In this document: one piece after another, positions 43,998 to 53,957 of the stretch
How the letters are laid out: each line of letters starts with the position of its first letter
Position numbering within the stretch: position 1 is the stretch's first letter
Origin: Mesonia sp. HuA40
Lineage (GTDB): Bacteria; Bacteroidota; Bacteroidia; Flavobacteriales; Flavobacteriaceae
Length of the DNA stretch: 64,000 bases
Assembly (NCBI RefSeq): GCF_008017835.1
Contig: NZ_VRLT01000028.1
Span: 62,001 to 126,000 of the forward strand
Direction of reading: 5' to 3'
Made by a program: the position numbers and the translations under genes
Notes under the pieces: generated by a model
Databases searched by the model: none
What the model was told of the DNA's origin: nothing
What the model saw: the letters and a program-made list of their open reading frames with translations, nothing else

Positions 43998-46900
43998 ATG
44001 AAAGAATTTAATTTTACTTTTTGGAACAAAGCCTTAGGTTGGATTAGCTTTTTTATAGCACTCACCGTATACACTTTAACCCTAGAACCCACTGCAAGTT
44101 TTTGGGATGCAGGCGAATATATTGCCACCTCGGCCAAATTACAAGTTGGACATCCGCCAGGAGCCCCGCTTTTTCAAATGATGGGCGCTTTTTTCTCTAC
44201 CTTTGCCCCCGATGCCGAAACGGTAGCCTTTACTGTAAATATGCTATCGGCTTTCTCTAGTGCTTTTGCTATTCTATTTATGTTTTGGTCTATAACGCTA
44301 TTGGTTCAAAAAATCAGCGGACAAGCAGAACATTTAAAAACGGGTGAAAAAATAGCGGTACTAGCCAGCGGATTAGTAGGTTCTTTAGCCTTTGCCTTTA
44401 CCGATAGTTTTTGGTTTAGCGCCGTTGAAGCTGAAGTATATGCAATGGCCAGTTGCCTTATGGCGATTCTTTTTTACGTAGGCCTTTTATGGGAGCGCGA
44501 TATGTTTAAACCCAGAGGTAATCGTTGGTTAATTTTAATCGCTTTTATCATAGGGCTTAGTTTTGGTGTTCATTTTATGGGCTTACTTACCATTCCTGCT
44601 ATTGGCTTTTTATACTATTTTAAAAACGTAAAAAATATCACCGTTAAAAACTTTATCATTGCAAATCTAGTAGTGGTAGGTATTCTAATGTTTATATTCA
44701 AATTACTTTTACCTTACTCGCTGGCGTTTTTTGGTGAAGCCGAGGTGTTTTTTGTCAATAGTCTAGGTTTACCTTTTAACTCGGGAACTATAATTGCAGC
44801 GCTAGCTTTGGTGGCTTTCTTTTATTTTGGACTTAATTATACGCGAAAGCAAAATTATATTCACATCAACACGATTTTACTTTGTATTTTATTCATTTTC
44901 ATAGGATTTTCATCTTGGATCATGCTCCCTATCCGTGCCAACGCAGGAACAGTAATCAATGAAAATAGACCCGACAATGCTCGTGAACTACTCGCTTATT
45001 ATAACCGAGAGCAATATCCTGAAACTAAATTGTTTTACGGACCCCAGTTTACCGATATTTTTGGCAGCCTAGATGCCGATAATCCTTATATAGATGATAA
45101 ACCCAAATATGAAGAAAACGAGACTACAGGAAAATATGAAATTGTAAACAACTGGAAAAACGCCAAACAAAATTCTAGTAAAGAGCATAAAACTTTTTTA
45201 CCTCGTATGTGGAGCACAGAACATATGGCCAATTATATGGAGTACACGGGACCCATTGAATTTACCATAAATCCAGAATACCAACAAGAAGAACAATTAA
45301 TTCAAACGGTAAACCAATTTAAAAAAGAGTATGCGCTAGGCCGGTTAAATAATGAAGACTACATCAGTTTTTTAAAGCAATTTAGTCCGTACCTCGTAGT
45401 TCAAAAACCTTCAGACATTTCAAACTTTAGGTATTTAATCGAGTTTCAAATAGGCTATATGTATTGGCGTTACTTTATGTGGAATTTTGTTGGAAAACAA
45501 GATGACATTCAGGGTCGATTAAACGATTTACACGGTAACTGGCTTAGCGGAATCGATTTTATAGACGAAATACGCTTAGGCACTCAAGCTAATTTACCAA
45601 GTGATGTTGAGAACAATAAAGGTCGTAATACCTATTTTTTCCTTCCTTTGATTTTAGGCCTTATCGGATTGCTTTTTCACGCACAAAGAGAAGTGAAAGG
45701 CTTTTGGGTCTTATTGGTTTTCTTCTTGTTCACAGGAATTGCTCTAAAAATATACCTCAACGAGCGCCCCTTTGAACCTCGAGAAAGAGATTACGCCCTG
45801 GTAGGTTCTTTTTATGTATTCGCGATGTGGATTGGAATGGGGGTTTACGCCATTTACCATAAGCTACGAAATTATATTCCAAGCAAAATAGCTGCTAGCA
45901 GTATTGGGTTGGTATGTCTATTGGCAGTTCCCGGTGTTTTAATTTCACAAAATTATGACGACCATGATCGTTCAGACCGATATACTGCTCAAGCCATGGC
46001 TAAAAAATACCTCGACTCTGTAGATGAAAACGCCATTTTATTTACCATTGGTGACAACGATACTTTTGCTCTATGGTATGTGCAAGAGATTGAAAATTAC
46101 CGAACCGATGTTAGGGTGATTAATACCAGTCTTTTTGCAACCGACTGGTATATTGATCAAATGAGGGTTAAGGCTTACGAAAGTGAACCCATTCGCACTA
46201 CCCTTGAAAATAAAAATTACCGCTACGGGACCAATGAGTATATTCGTTACTCCCCAGACCCAAGACTTTCAGACACGTTAATGATTAGCGACTGGCTAAA
46301 GTATATTAAAAGTGACCACCCTAGCACCCAAGTTGAGTTAGCCAATGGTCAGTTAATAAATACTTTTCCCGCCAAAACCCTACGCTTACCCGTTAATAAA
46401 GAAAATGCATTAAGCAGCGGTTTGGTTAAACCCGAAGACGCAGATAAGATTGTGCCTTATATAGATATAGAAATCAACAGTGAGATTCTTTATAAAAACA
46501 GATTGCTTATGCTCGATGTAGTGGCTAATACGCAATGGAAACGTCCTGTGTATTTTACGGGAGGGAGTTTTGGCGAAGATGATTATTTATGGATGAAAGA
46601 CTATCTGCAATTAGACGGGGTTTGTTATAAGCTTGTTCCTATTAGAACCCCAGTAGATCCTAAAGATCCGTTTTCTATGGGGAGAATAGATCACGAAAAA
46701 ATGTACTCAATTGTAACCAATTGGGAATGGGGCAACAGTGGTAGCGATAAAATCTACCACGACCCAGAAACCCGTAAAAATGCAATCACTTACCGCAGTA
46801 ATCTAGCACGCTTAACAGAATCTTTGCTAGCTGCAGGAGAAAAGGAGAAAGCGCTTGAAATTATCAATTTAGCCATGGAGAAAATGCCGCTTGATAAATT

Positions 46901-47315
46901 TGGGTATTACTCATTAGTAGAACCCTTTATTGATGGTTATTATAAGGTAGGCGAAAAACAACTGGCTAGAGATTTATGGAATAGAACTGCAGAAAAATAC
47001 CAAGAGTATTTGACTTACTATAGTCAGCTTGATTTAGAACGCCAATATATGCTAGGAGATGAGATTGTAATTAACATTCAGCGTTACCGAAGTCTTATCG
47101 ATTTATTGGTTATCAATCAAGACGAAGAAATATTCGAAGAAAAGGTTAAAGCATTCAACAAACACCTCACTTTGTTTAATCATTTTTATGGAGACGATGA
47201 ATCTATGCTAGAAAACGAATCTCTAGAAGAGTCGAGTAGCCTGGAAGAAGGTGATGCCCAACCTAATCTACCAGATGATAATTTATTGGTTAATCCTGAC
47301 AGCTTACCCTTATAG
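43998..47315 (+). CDS. GT117 family (DUF2723) membrane glycosyltransferase
   Basis: Protein of 1105 aa resembling the DUF2723/GT117 family, a Bacteroidetes relative of protein O-mannosyltransferases. The N-terminal half is a GT-C membrane domain with about a dozen spans; the acidic loop after span one reads FWDAGEYIATSAKLQVGHPP, as in other GT-C enzymes. The exported half follows (about 590-1000, with FTIGDNDTFALWYVQEIE). Helical, TPR-like repeats come next (AAGEKEKALEIINLAMEKMP) and an acidic tail. A TACCTTCG box lies 79 bases upstream. The stop is six bases from a polysaccharide deacetylase, so the two may act on the same glycan. Acceptor is unknown. Confidence 0.9.
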   Translation: MKEFNFTFWNKALGWISFFIALTVYTLTLEPTASFWDAGEYIATSAKLQVGHPPGAPLFQMMGAFFSTFAPDAETVAFTVNMLSAFSSAFAILFMFWSITLLVQKISGQAEHLKTGEKIAVLASGLVGSLAFAFTDSFWFSAVEAEVYAMASCLMAILFYVGLLWERDMFKPRGNRWLILIAFIIGLSFGVHFMGLLTIPAIGFLYYFKNVKNITVKNFIIANLVVVGILMFIFKLLLPYSLAFFGEAEVFFVNSLGLPFNSGTIIAALALVAFFYFGLNYTRKQNYIHINTILLCILFIFIGFSSWIMLPIRANAGTVINENRPDNARELLAYYNREQYPETKLFYGPQFTDIFGSLDADNPYIDDKPKYEENETTGKYEIVNNWKNAKQNSSKEHKTFLPRMWSTEHMANYMEYTGPIEFTINPEYQQEEQLIQTVNQFKKEYALGRLNNEDYISFLKQFSPYLVVQKPSDISNFRYLIEFQIGYMYWRYFMWNFVGKQDDIQGRLNDLHGNWLSGIDFIDEIRLGTQANLPSDVENNKGRNTYFFLPLILGLIGLLFHAQREVKGFWVLLVFFLFTGIALKIYLNERPFEPRERDYALVGSFYVFAMWIGMGVYAIYHKLRNYIPSKIAASSIGLVCLLAVPGVLISQNYDDHDRSDRYTAQAMAKKYLDSVDENAILFTIGDNDTFALWYVQEIENYRTDVRVINTSLFATDWYIDQMRVKAYESEPIRTTLENKNYRYGTNEYIRYSPDPRLSDTLMISDWLKYIKSDHPSTQVELANGQLINTFPAKTLRLPVNKENALSSGLVKPEDADKIVPYIDIEINSEILYKNRLLMLDVVANTQWKRPVYFTGGSFGEDDYLWMKDYLQLDGVCYKLVPIRTPVDPKDPFSMGRIDHEKMYSIVTNWEWGNSGSDKIYHDPETRKNAITYRSNLARLTESLLAAGEKEKALEIINLAMEKMPLDKFGYYSLVEPFIDGYYKVGEKQLARDLWNRTAEKYQEYLTYYSQLDLERQYMLGDEIVINIQRYRSLIDLLVINQDEEIFEEKVKAFNKHLTLFNHFYGDDESMLENESLEESSSLEEGDAQPNLPDDNLLVNPDSLPL

Positions 47316-47321
47316 TTTGAA

Positions 47322-47948
47322 ATGATTATTGATGCAGTTGCTCAACTTGGTAAATTGATTTTTCCCAAACGTCTATGGCATATGCCACGCGAGGAAAAAT
47401 CAATTTATCTTACTTTTGATGATGGGCCAATTCCTGAGGTAACCCCATGGGTCTTAGAGCAATTGGCAAAGTACGAGGCTAAAGCATGCTTTTTTTGCAT
47501 AGGAGAAAATATAAAAAAGCACCCCCAGGTATTCAAAAAAATCATAACCCAAGGCCATCGCGTGGGCAATCACACCTACAACCATTTAAACGGATGGAAA
47601 ACCAATAATAAGATTTATATAGAAAACACCGAAAAGTGCGAGAATTATATTAAGTCTTCATCAAATCAAAAACTGCTTTTTAGACCACCCTATGGAAAGC
47701 TTAAGGCTAAACAAGCAAAACGTATTGCTCAAAGCCATCAAATTGTTATGTGGGATATTCTCAGCTTAGATTATAAACCAAATATTTGCATAGACAAACG
47801 TTGGGATTACATCAAAAAAAATACACGCCCGGGTAGCATTTTAGTATTTCACGACAGCTTGAAAGCCGAAAAAAACCTCAAAAAATTACTCCCTAATACC
47901 TTAGAGTATTTCTCTAATGCAGGATATCGTTTTAAATCACTTCCTTAA
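47322..47948 (+). CDS. polysaccharide deacetylase family protein
   Basis: NodB-type (CE4) deacetylase of 208 aa. The metal-site motifs are seen: TFDDGPIPEVTPWVLE (Asp-Asp pair, about residues 28-43), HRVGNHTYNH (His pair, about 79-88) and RPPYGKLK (about 120-127); late motif FHDSLKAEKN supplies the last His. The N-terminus has no clear signal peptide, only a short hydrophobic start (IIDAVAQLGKLIF). It begins six bases after the GT117 gene. Substrate could be peptidoglycan or another N-acetylated glycan. Confidence 0.92.
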   Translation: MIIDAVAQLGKLIFPKRLWHMPREEKSIYLTFDDGPIPEVTPWVLEQLAKYEAKACFFCIGENIKKHPQVFKKIITQGHRVGNHTYNHLNGWKTNNKIYIENTEKCENYIKSSSNQKLLFRPPYGKLKAKQAKRIAQSHQIVMWDILSLDYKPNICIDKRWDYIKKNTRPGSILVFHDSLKAEKNLKKLLPNTLEYFSNAGYRFKSLP

Positions 47949-48085
47949 ATCCGAAAAGGAGAAAATTGTTTTAATTTAAAGGTGTTTAAAAGTAAATACT
48001 CAAAAATACTCGATGATTTTCACGGCTATTTTATACCAAGATCTTAAAAGAAAATGGTCTCGTGATTTCTGTTAGCTGTAAGATT

Positions 48086-49585
48086 TTACTCTAACGTTAA
48101 GCTAACCGAATAAATTCGAATGTTATTTCGACGTATTCCGCCACCGGCACTTATATAATGAGCATAGATTTGTATGTAGTCACCAGGATCTAAGGTTACC
48201 TTTCCTCCCAGCGGTACGGTTCGAACCCTTGTATCAGGATGACCACCCACTTCAGAGTAAATTTCTGTCCCAGATGGTATTCCTATAGGGGATCCATTAC
48301 TGTCAAAAAGTCTAATATAGAAGGCGTGAATGGTAGCACCTCCATTAGAATTAGTAGATGCAGACTGATACGATAAGTTACCCGTTACTGTAAAGGTTCT
48401 AGGTTCTTTCCCTTCGTATACTTACACATTATTGGTACCGGTAACATTGGAAGTAGAGTTTGAAAAGCGAAAAAGCTGCCCAGCACTAATCTGAGCATCT
48501 ATCGGTACCGCACTACTGACATTAAATGAAGGATTACTAGTGGTAGAGTTCTTTGTAATCTAGATGTTTCCCGAAGCGTTATTGTCTGATTCGCGAGGGA
48601 TCCCTACACAATCTATATCCCAGTTTATATCGAAATTGTAACCAGCATAAGTGTTAAATCCCGAGTAGGGCTTTACAAAATCTCCTGAACCATTAAAAAC
48701 AACATTCTTAATCACCCCCTTATTTAAGGTTGGATTGCTACTTACATCAATTCCCGTTGAACTAGCACCGACGTAAGAAAAACCGCTTGATTTTTGAATA
48801 AAATTAAACGTACCTGTAAAAGTTTCATAAGTACCGTTGTTATTAATTTGCCATCCTATGTAATTAAGAAGTAAGCTGTTTATGTAGGTATAAGTAATTC
48901 CATCTGCATTTCCGATGAACTGAAAAACATTAAAAAAAACTAGACCATAACCAGATACACTTCCAACCGAGTTAAAACCACTTACCACAACACTCTGTCC
49001 TATCAGACGTTCACTTGACGAAGCGGCCGTTAGATTAAACAGGTTTCCCGTTCCTGCGTTAATTAAGGTTACATTCCTTAAATTTCCAGAGCCATCACCA
49101 ACGAACAGACTACTGCCACCAGAATAGTTTAAAACATCTTCATTGGTATCTTGCCCAATTAAGTAAGCTCCATTTAAATCTATACTGGCGCTTAAGGTAA
49201 CGGTTCCGTTTATTTCATAGAGCGTTTGGCTGTCTAGCGTAATCACACCACCGCTTGGTGCGGGAAAATCGCTTTCACTTTTAACCAACACGTGATTATC
49301 GCGTTTGTTTTCACTGCTCAATAAGGCTAACCAGTTACTGGCGGTCTCATCGCCGGCATTGTAATAAAATTGGTTATTATCGGTATCAAATAGCAATAAA
49401 GAATTTGCAATACCAGTGGTTAGGGTATCGCGAGACGCTTAGGCTACCCTAGGTAATAAAACACCCGCAGCCTCACTTTGCACATAAAGAATAGAACTAT
49501 TATGAGGATTCTAGGTGTTTATACCTACTTGAGCAAAATCACCTAGAGTAATTAACAATTAGAGATATAAAGTTATCGATTTCAT
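48086..49585 (-). pseudogene. secreted surface protein gene broken by five in-frame stop codons
   Basis: A single 500-codon frame on the minus strand from ATG (49585) to TAA (48086) with stops at codons 9 (TAA), 25 (TAG), 49 (TAA), 342 (TAG) and 388 (TAA), and no frameshift. Read through, it starts with a signal-like segment, then AQVGINT-stop-NPHNSSILYV and GVLLPRVA-stop-ASRDTL. This matches the common Bacteroidetes start VGINT..P...L.V....LLPR for secreted proteins. The middle (NQFYYNAGDE onward) is Gly/Asn/Ser-rich and beta-helix-like. The longest uninterrupted part is 48560-49396. I do not recognise the protein's function. Confidence 0.8.
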
Positions 49586-49651
49586 TTTATCCCTTTTTGA
49601 AATCGAATATAAACACTTAATCTATAATTTTTGCACTTTAAACGTTAAGAT

Positions 49652-50875
49652 TTAAGCATTTGCAGTGCCTTTCTTCAATTTAAGTACGGTAATTTCGGGC
49701 CACATCCCTACCCTGCCTGGGTAAGCCAGGTAGCCAAACCCTCGATTTACGTAGAGATAACGATTAAACTCTTTGTAAAGTCCAGCCCAGTTTTCGTACC
49801 GATATTTTACCGGACTCCATTTGAACCAACCGGGTATTTCAATACCAAATTGCATGCCGTGGGTATGACCACTTAGAGTAAGTTGAAATTCTTTTTCGTG
49901 TGCTTTTATTTTCTCTTGCCAGTAACTCGGATCGTGGCTTAACAGTATTTTAAATTCTTCTTTGCTTAATTCCGCAGCAGCGCGATCTAAATCGCCATGC
50001 TTTACAAAACCACCTTTTCCCCAATTCTCTACACCCACAACAGCCAATTTAGCATCTCCTTTACGGATGTAAGCATGCTCGTTTAATAATAGCTTCCATC
50101 CCATTTGTTTTTGAATAGATTTTAAACGATTTAAGTTCTCTATTTTCTCTTGAGGTGAGTCCCAACGCACATAATCGCCATAATCATGGTTTCCTAATAC
50201 AGAAAAAACACCATCTTTAGCCTTAAGTTCACCAAATAACTCTTGGCAAGCATCCATTTCATCGGCGGTATTGTTCACCAAATCACCTGTAAAAAAGATA
50301 GCATCACTTTTTTGTTGGTTAATTAAATCTATTGCATATTTAACCTTCTTTAGATTATCAAAACTACCGCTATGAACATCGCTTATTTGAGTAATTTGGT
50401 AGCCATCAAAAGCCTCTGGTAAATCAGGGAAGTTTATTTCATAGGTGAGTACCTTGTAATTATATTTTCCTCTAAACATTCCGTAAAGCAAAGATCCAAA
50501 AGGAATAGCCGCCAATCCTAAAGCCAGCGTACTTACAAACTTTCTTCGGCCAGGCAAATGAGCCACTTCTGGATTAACTATTTTATTTTTTAAAAAAATT
50601 AAGGTACGAATGATATCTTCCCCCATTAAAAAAGCAATCAATACCAGTTCAGCCGACATAAAACTCAACAGCAAACCAAAAGCAAAACTGCGTTTTCCCG
50701 TAAAAACGCTTCCCACTGCTGGTTGCAACCAATAAAACAGAAAGTAGCCTAAGAAAATAAGACTTAGGCCTACAAACATAGCTTGTACCCAAAAATTTTT
50801 GCTTAGGGTTTTAATAGCTTGATAGCTGTAAAAATTAATTGCCGCATAAAATAGTATGAAAATAATCCAGCGCAT
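49652..50875 (-). CDS. membrane-bound metallophosphoesterase
   Basis: A 407-aa calcineurin-type phosphoesterase with three or four N-terminal spans (about residues 1-115). A basic stretch (LPGRRKFVSTLALGLAAIPF) leads to the catalytic domain. Metal motifs are ITQISDVHSGSFDN, FTGDLVNNT, VLGNHDYGDYVRW, LLSHDPSYW and LSGHTHGMQFG, in the family order. It resembles the YkuE/YaeI group, some of which act on lipid-linked substrates such as UDP-diacylglucosamine; that exact activity is not shown. A TAGTTTTG -7 box lies at 50895-50902. Confidence 0.93.
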   Translation of the reverse strand: MRWIIFILFYAAINFYSYQAIKTLSKNFWVQAMFVGLSLIFLGYFLFYWLQPAVGSVFTGKRSFAFGLLLSFMSAELVLIAFLMGEDIIRTLIFLKNKIVNPEVAHLPGRRKFVSTLALGLAAIPFGSLLYGMFRGKYNYKVLTYEINFPDLPEAFDGYQITQISDVHSGSFDNLKKVKYAIDLINQQKSDAIFFTGDLVNNTADEMDACQELFGELKAKDGVFSVLGNHDYGDYVRWDSPQEKIENLNRLKSIQKQMGWKLLLNEHAYIRKGDAKLAVVGVENWGKGGFVKHGDLDRAAAELSKEEFKILLSHDPSYWQEKIKAHEKEFQLTLSGHTHGMQFGIEIPGWFKWSPVKYRYENWAGLYKEFNRYLYVNRGFGYLAYPGRVGMWPEITVLKLKKGTANA

Positions 50876-50894
50876 TTCTTTTTTTTTGAGTGTA

Positions 50895-50902
50895 CAAAAC
50901 TA
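50895..50902 (-). promoter_or_regulatory. promoter -7 box of the metallophosphoesterase gene
   Basis: Minus-strand TAGTTTTG fits TAnnTTTG and lies 19 bases before the ATG. The -33 element is not clear. Confidence 0.4.
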
Positions 50903-51061
50903 ACCTATATTGCTCTTTTTATGGTTTAATTTGGAGATAATTAACGTCTGTAAAAGAATAACACATCTAATAGTAGGCAAATACCTACCTCATATTGCAG
51001 CTTCTTAATTTTATTTTCGATAAAAAATCGTGTAGCTTTACGCTTCTAAATACTAGAAATT

Positions 51062-53899
51062 ATGGCCCAGCAAAAAAGACTGTTTTTATTAGATGCATAT
51101 GCGTTAATTTTTAGAGGGTATTACGCCTTGATAAAACACCCTAGGATAAACTCAAAGGGCCAAGACACATCGGCTATAATGGGGTTTGTAAATTCGCTTT
51201 TCGATGTGATTAAGCGTGAAAAACCAGATCATCTTGCAGTTTGTTTTGATAAAGGAGGGAGTAAAGCCCGTACCGAAATGTTTGAAGATTATAAAGCCAA
51301 TAGAGATGAAACGCCAGATGTCATCAGGCAATCCATTCCCATTATTCAAGATATTTTAAAGGCATTACATATTCCCGTAATAGAATTAGAAGGACTTGAA
51401 GCCGATGATATTATAGGAACCTTAGCCAAACAGGCCGAAAAAAAAGATTACCAAGTTTTTATGGTTACCCCAGATAAAGATTTTGGCCAATTGGTAAGTG
51501 AAAATATTTTTATGTACCGCCCAGCACGCATGGGAAATGCGATAGAAATTTGGGGTATTGAGGAGGTTCAAAAACGTTTTGGCGTTGAAAAGCCTGAGCA
51601 GGTTATTGACTACCTTGGGATGATGGGAGATGCATCAGACAATATTCCGGGGCTACCTGGAGTAGGCGATAAAACGGCTAAAAAGTTTATTAAGCAATTT
51701 GGTAGCATGGAAGGCCTATATGAAAATATTGACCAGCTTAAAGGCAAAATGAAAGAGAAAGTCCAAGCCAATGAAGAATTAGGTAAACTTTCTAAAAAAC
51801 TAGCCACCATATTTACCGATTGCGATGTAGAATTTGATGAGAAAGATTTTGAACTCTCACCTCCCAATACTGAAAAACTAATGGCGCTATTTCAAGAGTT
51901 AGAATTTAGACGTTTGAGTGAGCAGTTCCTTAAAATGTATAACGAGCAAAGCAACAACAACGGTGGTCTTACCACTCCAGAAGCAAAGAAAACAAGCAAT
52001 GAAAAACCTACAGCTGGGAGCGGTCAATTTTCACTATTTGGTAATGCGGTAAATCAGGAGGATTTAGATACCTCAGATTTCACAGGTTATCGCAATCTCG
52101 AAAACACTGCGCACTATTATCAACTTATAGAAGCCGGCAAACCATTAGATCTTTTTATCAAGCAAATGCTAAAGCAACCTGCTGTTTGTTTTGATACAGA
52201 AACCACTTCACTCAATACTTTTGAAGCCGAATTGGTAGGAATAGCCTTTAGCTGGAACAAAAACAAAGGCTACTACCTTCCCTTTCCTCAAGATTATCAA
52301 GAAGCCAAAGCTTTACTTGACCAATTAGAAGTATTTTTTACCCACGATAGCATTGTAAAAGTGGGTCAGAATCTAAAATACGACATTAAGGTATTGGCCC
52401 AATATGGCATGCAGCTCAAAGGTCCCATTTTTGATACCATGCTAGCGCATTATGTTATCAATCCAGACATGCGTCATAATATGGATGTTCTAGCAGAAAC
52501 CTACCTCAAGTACAGTCCGCAACCTATTGAAGAACTCATAGGTAAAGGAAGAAAGAAGATTTCTATGCGAGAGGTTCCGCTAGAGCAACAAAAAGAATAT
52601 GCTGCAGAAGATGCCGACATTACCTTTCAACTCAAAGAATACTTTAGCCAGGAATTGGAAGCTACCCAGACCAAAAAACTTTATGAAGAGATTGAGTTAC
52701 CCTTGGTAAAAGTATTGGCAAAAATGGAATTAGAAGGCATACGAGTAAATCAAAATTTTCTAGAGCAACTCTCTCAAGCTTTAGAAAAAGATATTCTGGC
52801 TCTAGAAAAAACAATATATCAAGAAGCAGGAGAATCTTTTAATATTGGCTCTCCCAAGCAATTGGGCGAAATTTTATTTGGTAAATTAAAGTTGGTAGAA
52901 AAACCCAAAAAGACCAAAACCGGTCAATATTCTACCGCAGAAGATGTACTATCTTACTTGGCTAGCGAGCATCAAATTATAGCTGATGTTCTCGCTTGGC
53001 GCGGATTAATGAAGTTAAAGAGCACTTACGTGGATGCTTTACCACAACAAATACAAGAGAAAACCGGTAGAATTCATACCGAATACATGCAAACTGTAGC
53101 GGCCACAGGCCGATTGAGCAGCAATAATCCTAATCTGCAAAATATACCTATACGCACCGAGCGCGGTCGTGAGGTTCGAAAAGCCTTTATCCCAAGAGAT
53201 GAAAATCACGTTTTGGTAGCCGCCGATTACTCCCAAATTGAGTTGCGTATCATTGCTGCGTTAAGCCAAGAAGATACCATGATCGAAGCCTTTAAAAACG
53301 GTGAAGACATACACGCCTCTACTGCCGCAAAAGTTTTTGATGTACCCTTAGCCGATGTGACCCGGGAACAAAGAAGCAACGCAAAAACCGTAAACTTTGG
53401 GATAATTTATGGCGTATCGGCTTTCGGCTTAAGCAATCAAACCGATATGAGCCGGAGTGAAGCTGGCGATTTGATTAAAACCTATTACAAAACCTATCCT
53501 AAATTACGCGACTATATTGACAAACAAATTGAATTTGCACGAGAAAACGGCTATGTAGAAACCGTATTAGGAAGACGCCGATACCTTAAAGACATCAATG
53601 CAAGAAACAATGTGGTGCGCAGTGCCGCAGAGCGCAATGCTGTAAATGCACCCATACAAGGTAGCGCAGCCGATATTATTAAAGTAGCTATGATCAATAT
53701 CCAAAACCAGTTAGAAGCTAAGAATTTAAAAACTAAGATGCTGCTTCAGGTTCACGATGAACTGATTTTTGACGTACCTAAATCCGAGTTGAAAGACTTA
53801 AAACAAATGGTACAATATGAAATGGAAAACGCATTTAAATTAAGTGTTCCGCTTGATGTAGAGGTTGGTGTTGGCAATAACTGGCTTGAAGCCCATTAA
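51062..53899 (+). CDS. polA: DNA polymerase I
   Basis: Repair and Okazaki-fragment polymerase, 945 aa, all three domains intact. The 5' nuclease domain (about 1-290) has LFLLDAYALIFRGYYAL and GLEADDIIGTLAK. The proofreading 3'-5' exonuclease (about 340-545) keeps Exo I CFDTETTSL, Exo II KVGQNLKYDIKV and Exo III YAAEDADITF, so it should be active. The polymerase (about 560-945) has motif A DYSQIELRIIAA, the motif B helix SNAKTVNFGIIYG and motif C QVHDELIFDVP. It is followed 58 bases later by an uncharacterised helical protein. An inverted repeat gtagg/cctac sits at 50972-50987 ahead of it. Confidence 0.98.
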   Translation: MAQQKRLFLLDAYALIFRGYYALIKHPRINSKGQDTSAIMGFVNSLFDVIKREKPDHLAVCFDKGGSKARTEMFEDYKANRDETPDVIRQSIPIIQDILKALHIPVIELEGLEADDIIGTLAKQAEKKDYQVFMVTPDKDFGQLVSENIFMYRPARMGNAIEIWGIEEVQKRFGVEKPEQVIDYLGMMGDASDNIPGLPGVGDKTAKKFIKQFGSMEGLYENIDQLKGKMKEKVQANEELGKLSKKLATIFTDCDVEFDEKDFELSPPNTEKLMALFQELEFRRLSEQFLKMYNEQSNNNGGLTTPEAKKTSNEKPTAGSGQFSLFGNAVNQEDLDTSDFTGYRNLENTAHYYQLIEAGKPLDLFIKQMLKQPAVCFDTETTSLNTFEAELVGIAFSWNKNKGYYLPFPQDYQEAKALLDQLEVFFTHDSIVKVGQNLKYDIKVLAQYGMQLKGPIFDTMLAHYVINPDMRHNMDVLAETYLKYSPQPIEELIGKGRKKISMREVPLEQQKEYAAEDADITFQLKEYFSQELEATQTKKLYEEIELPLVKVLAKMELEGIRVNQNFLEQLSQALEKDILALEKTIYQEAGESFNIGSPKQLGEILFGKLKLVEKPKKTKTGQYSTAEDVLSYLASEHQIIADVLAWRGLMKLKSTYVDALPQQIQEKTGRIHTEYMQTVAATGRLSSNNPNLQNIPIRTERGREVRKAFIPRDENHVLVAADYSQIELRIIAALSQEDTMIEAFKNGEDIHASTAAKVFDVPLADVTREQRSNAKTVNFGIIYGVSAFGLSNQTDMSRSEAGDLIKTYYKTYPKLRDYIDKQIEFARENGYVETVLGRRRYLKDINARNNVVRSAAERNAVNAPIQGSAADIIKVAMINIQNQLEAKNLKTKMLLQVHDELIFDVPKSELKDLKQMVQYEMENAFKLSVPLDVEVGVGNNWLEAH

Positions 53900-53957
53900 T
53901 ATATTATCAAAAACCAAGTTAAGTCTTCGCAGTACTATTAATTAAAAAATATAGCTC

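Noticed and set aside
43802-44137. Minus-strand frame of 111 codons over the start of the GT117 gene
   Set aside because: It overlaps both tRNA-Gln and the clearly coding plus-strand gene, and shows no family feature.
48560-49396. Intact 278-codon gene
   Set aside because: It is only the middle part of a longer frame whose signal peptide and conserved N-terminus lie upstream of three in-frame stops; I report it as part of the pseudogene.
50972-50987. Operator for polA (inverted repeat gtagg/cctac)
   Set aside because: Only five pairs and not at a defined promoter; too short to claim.
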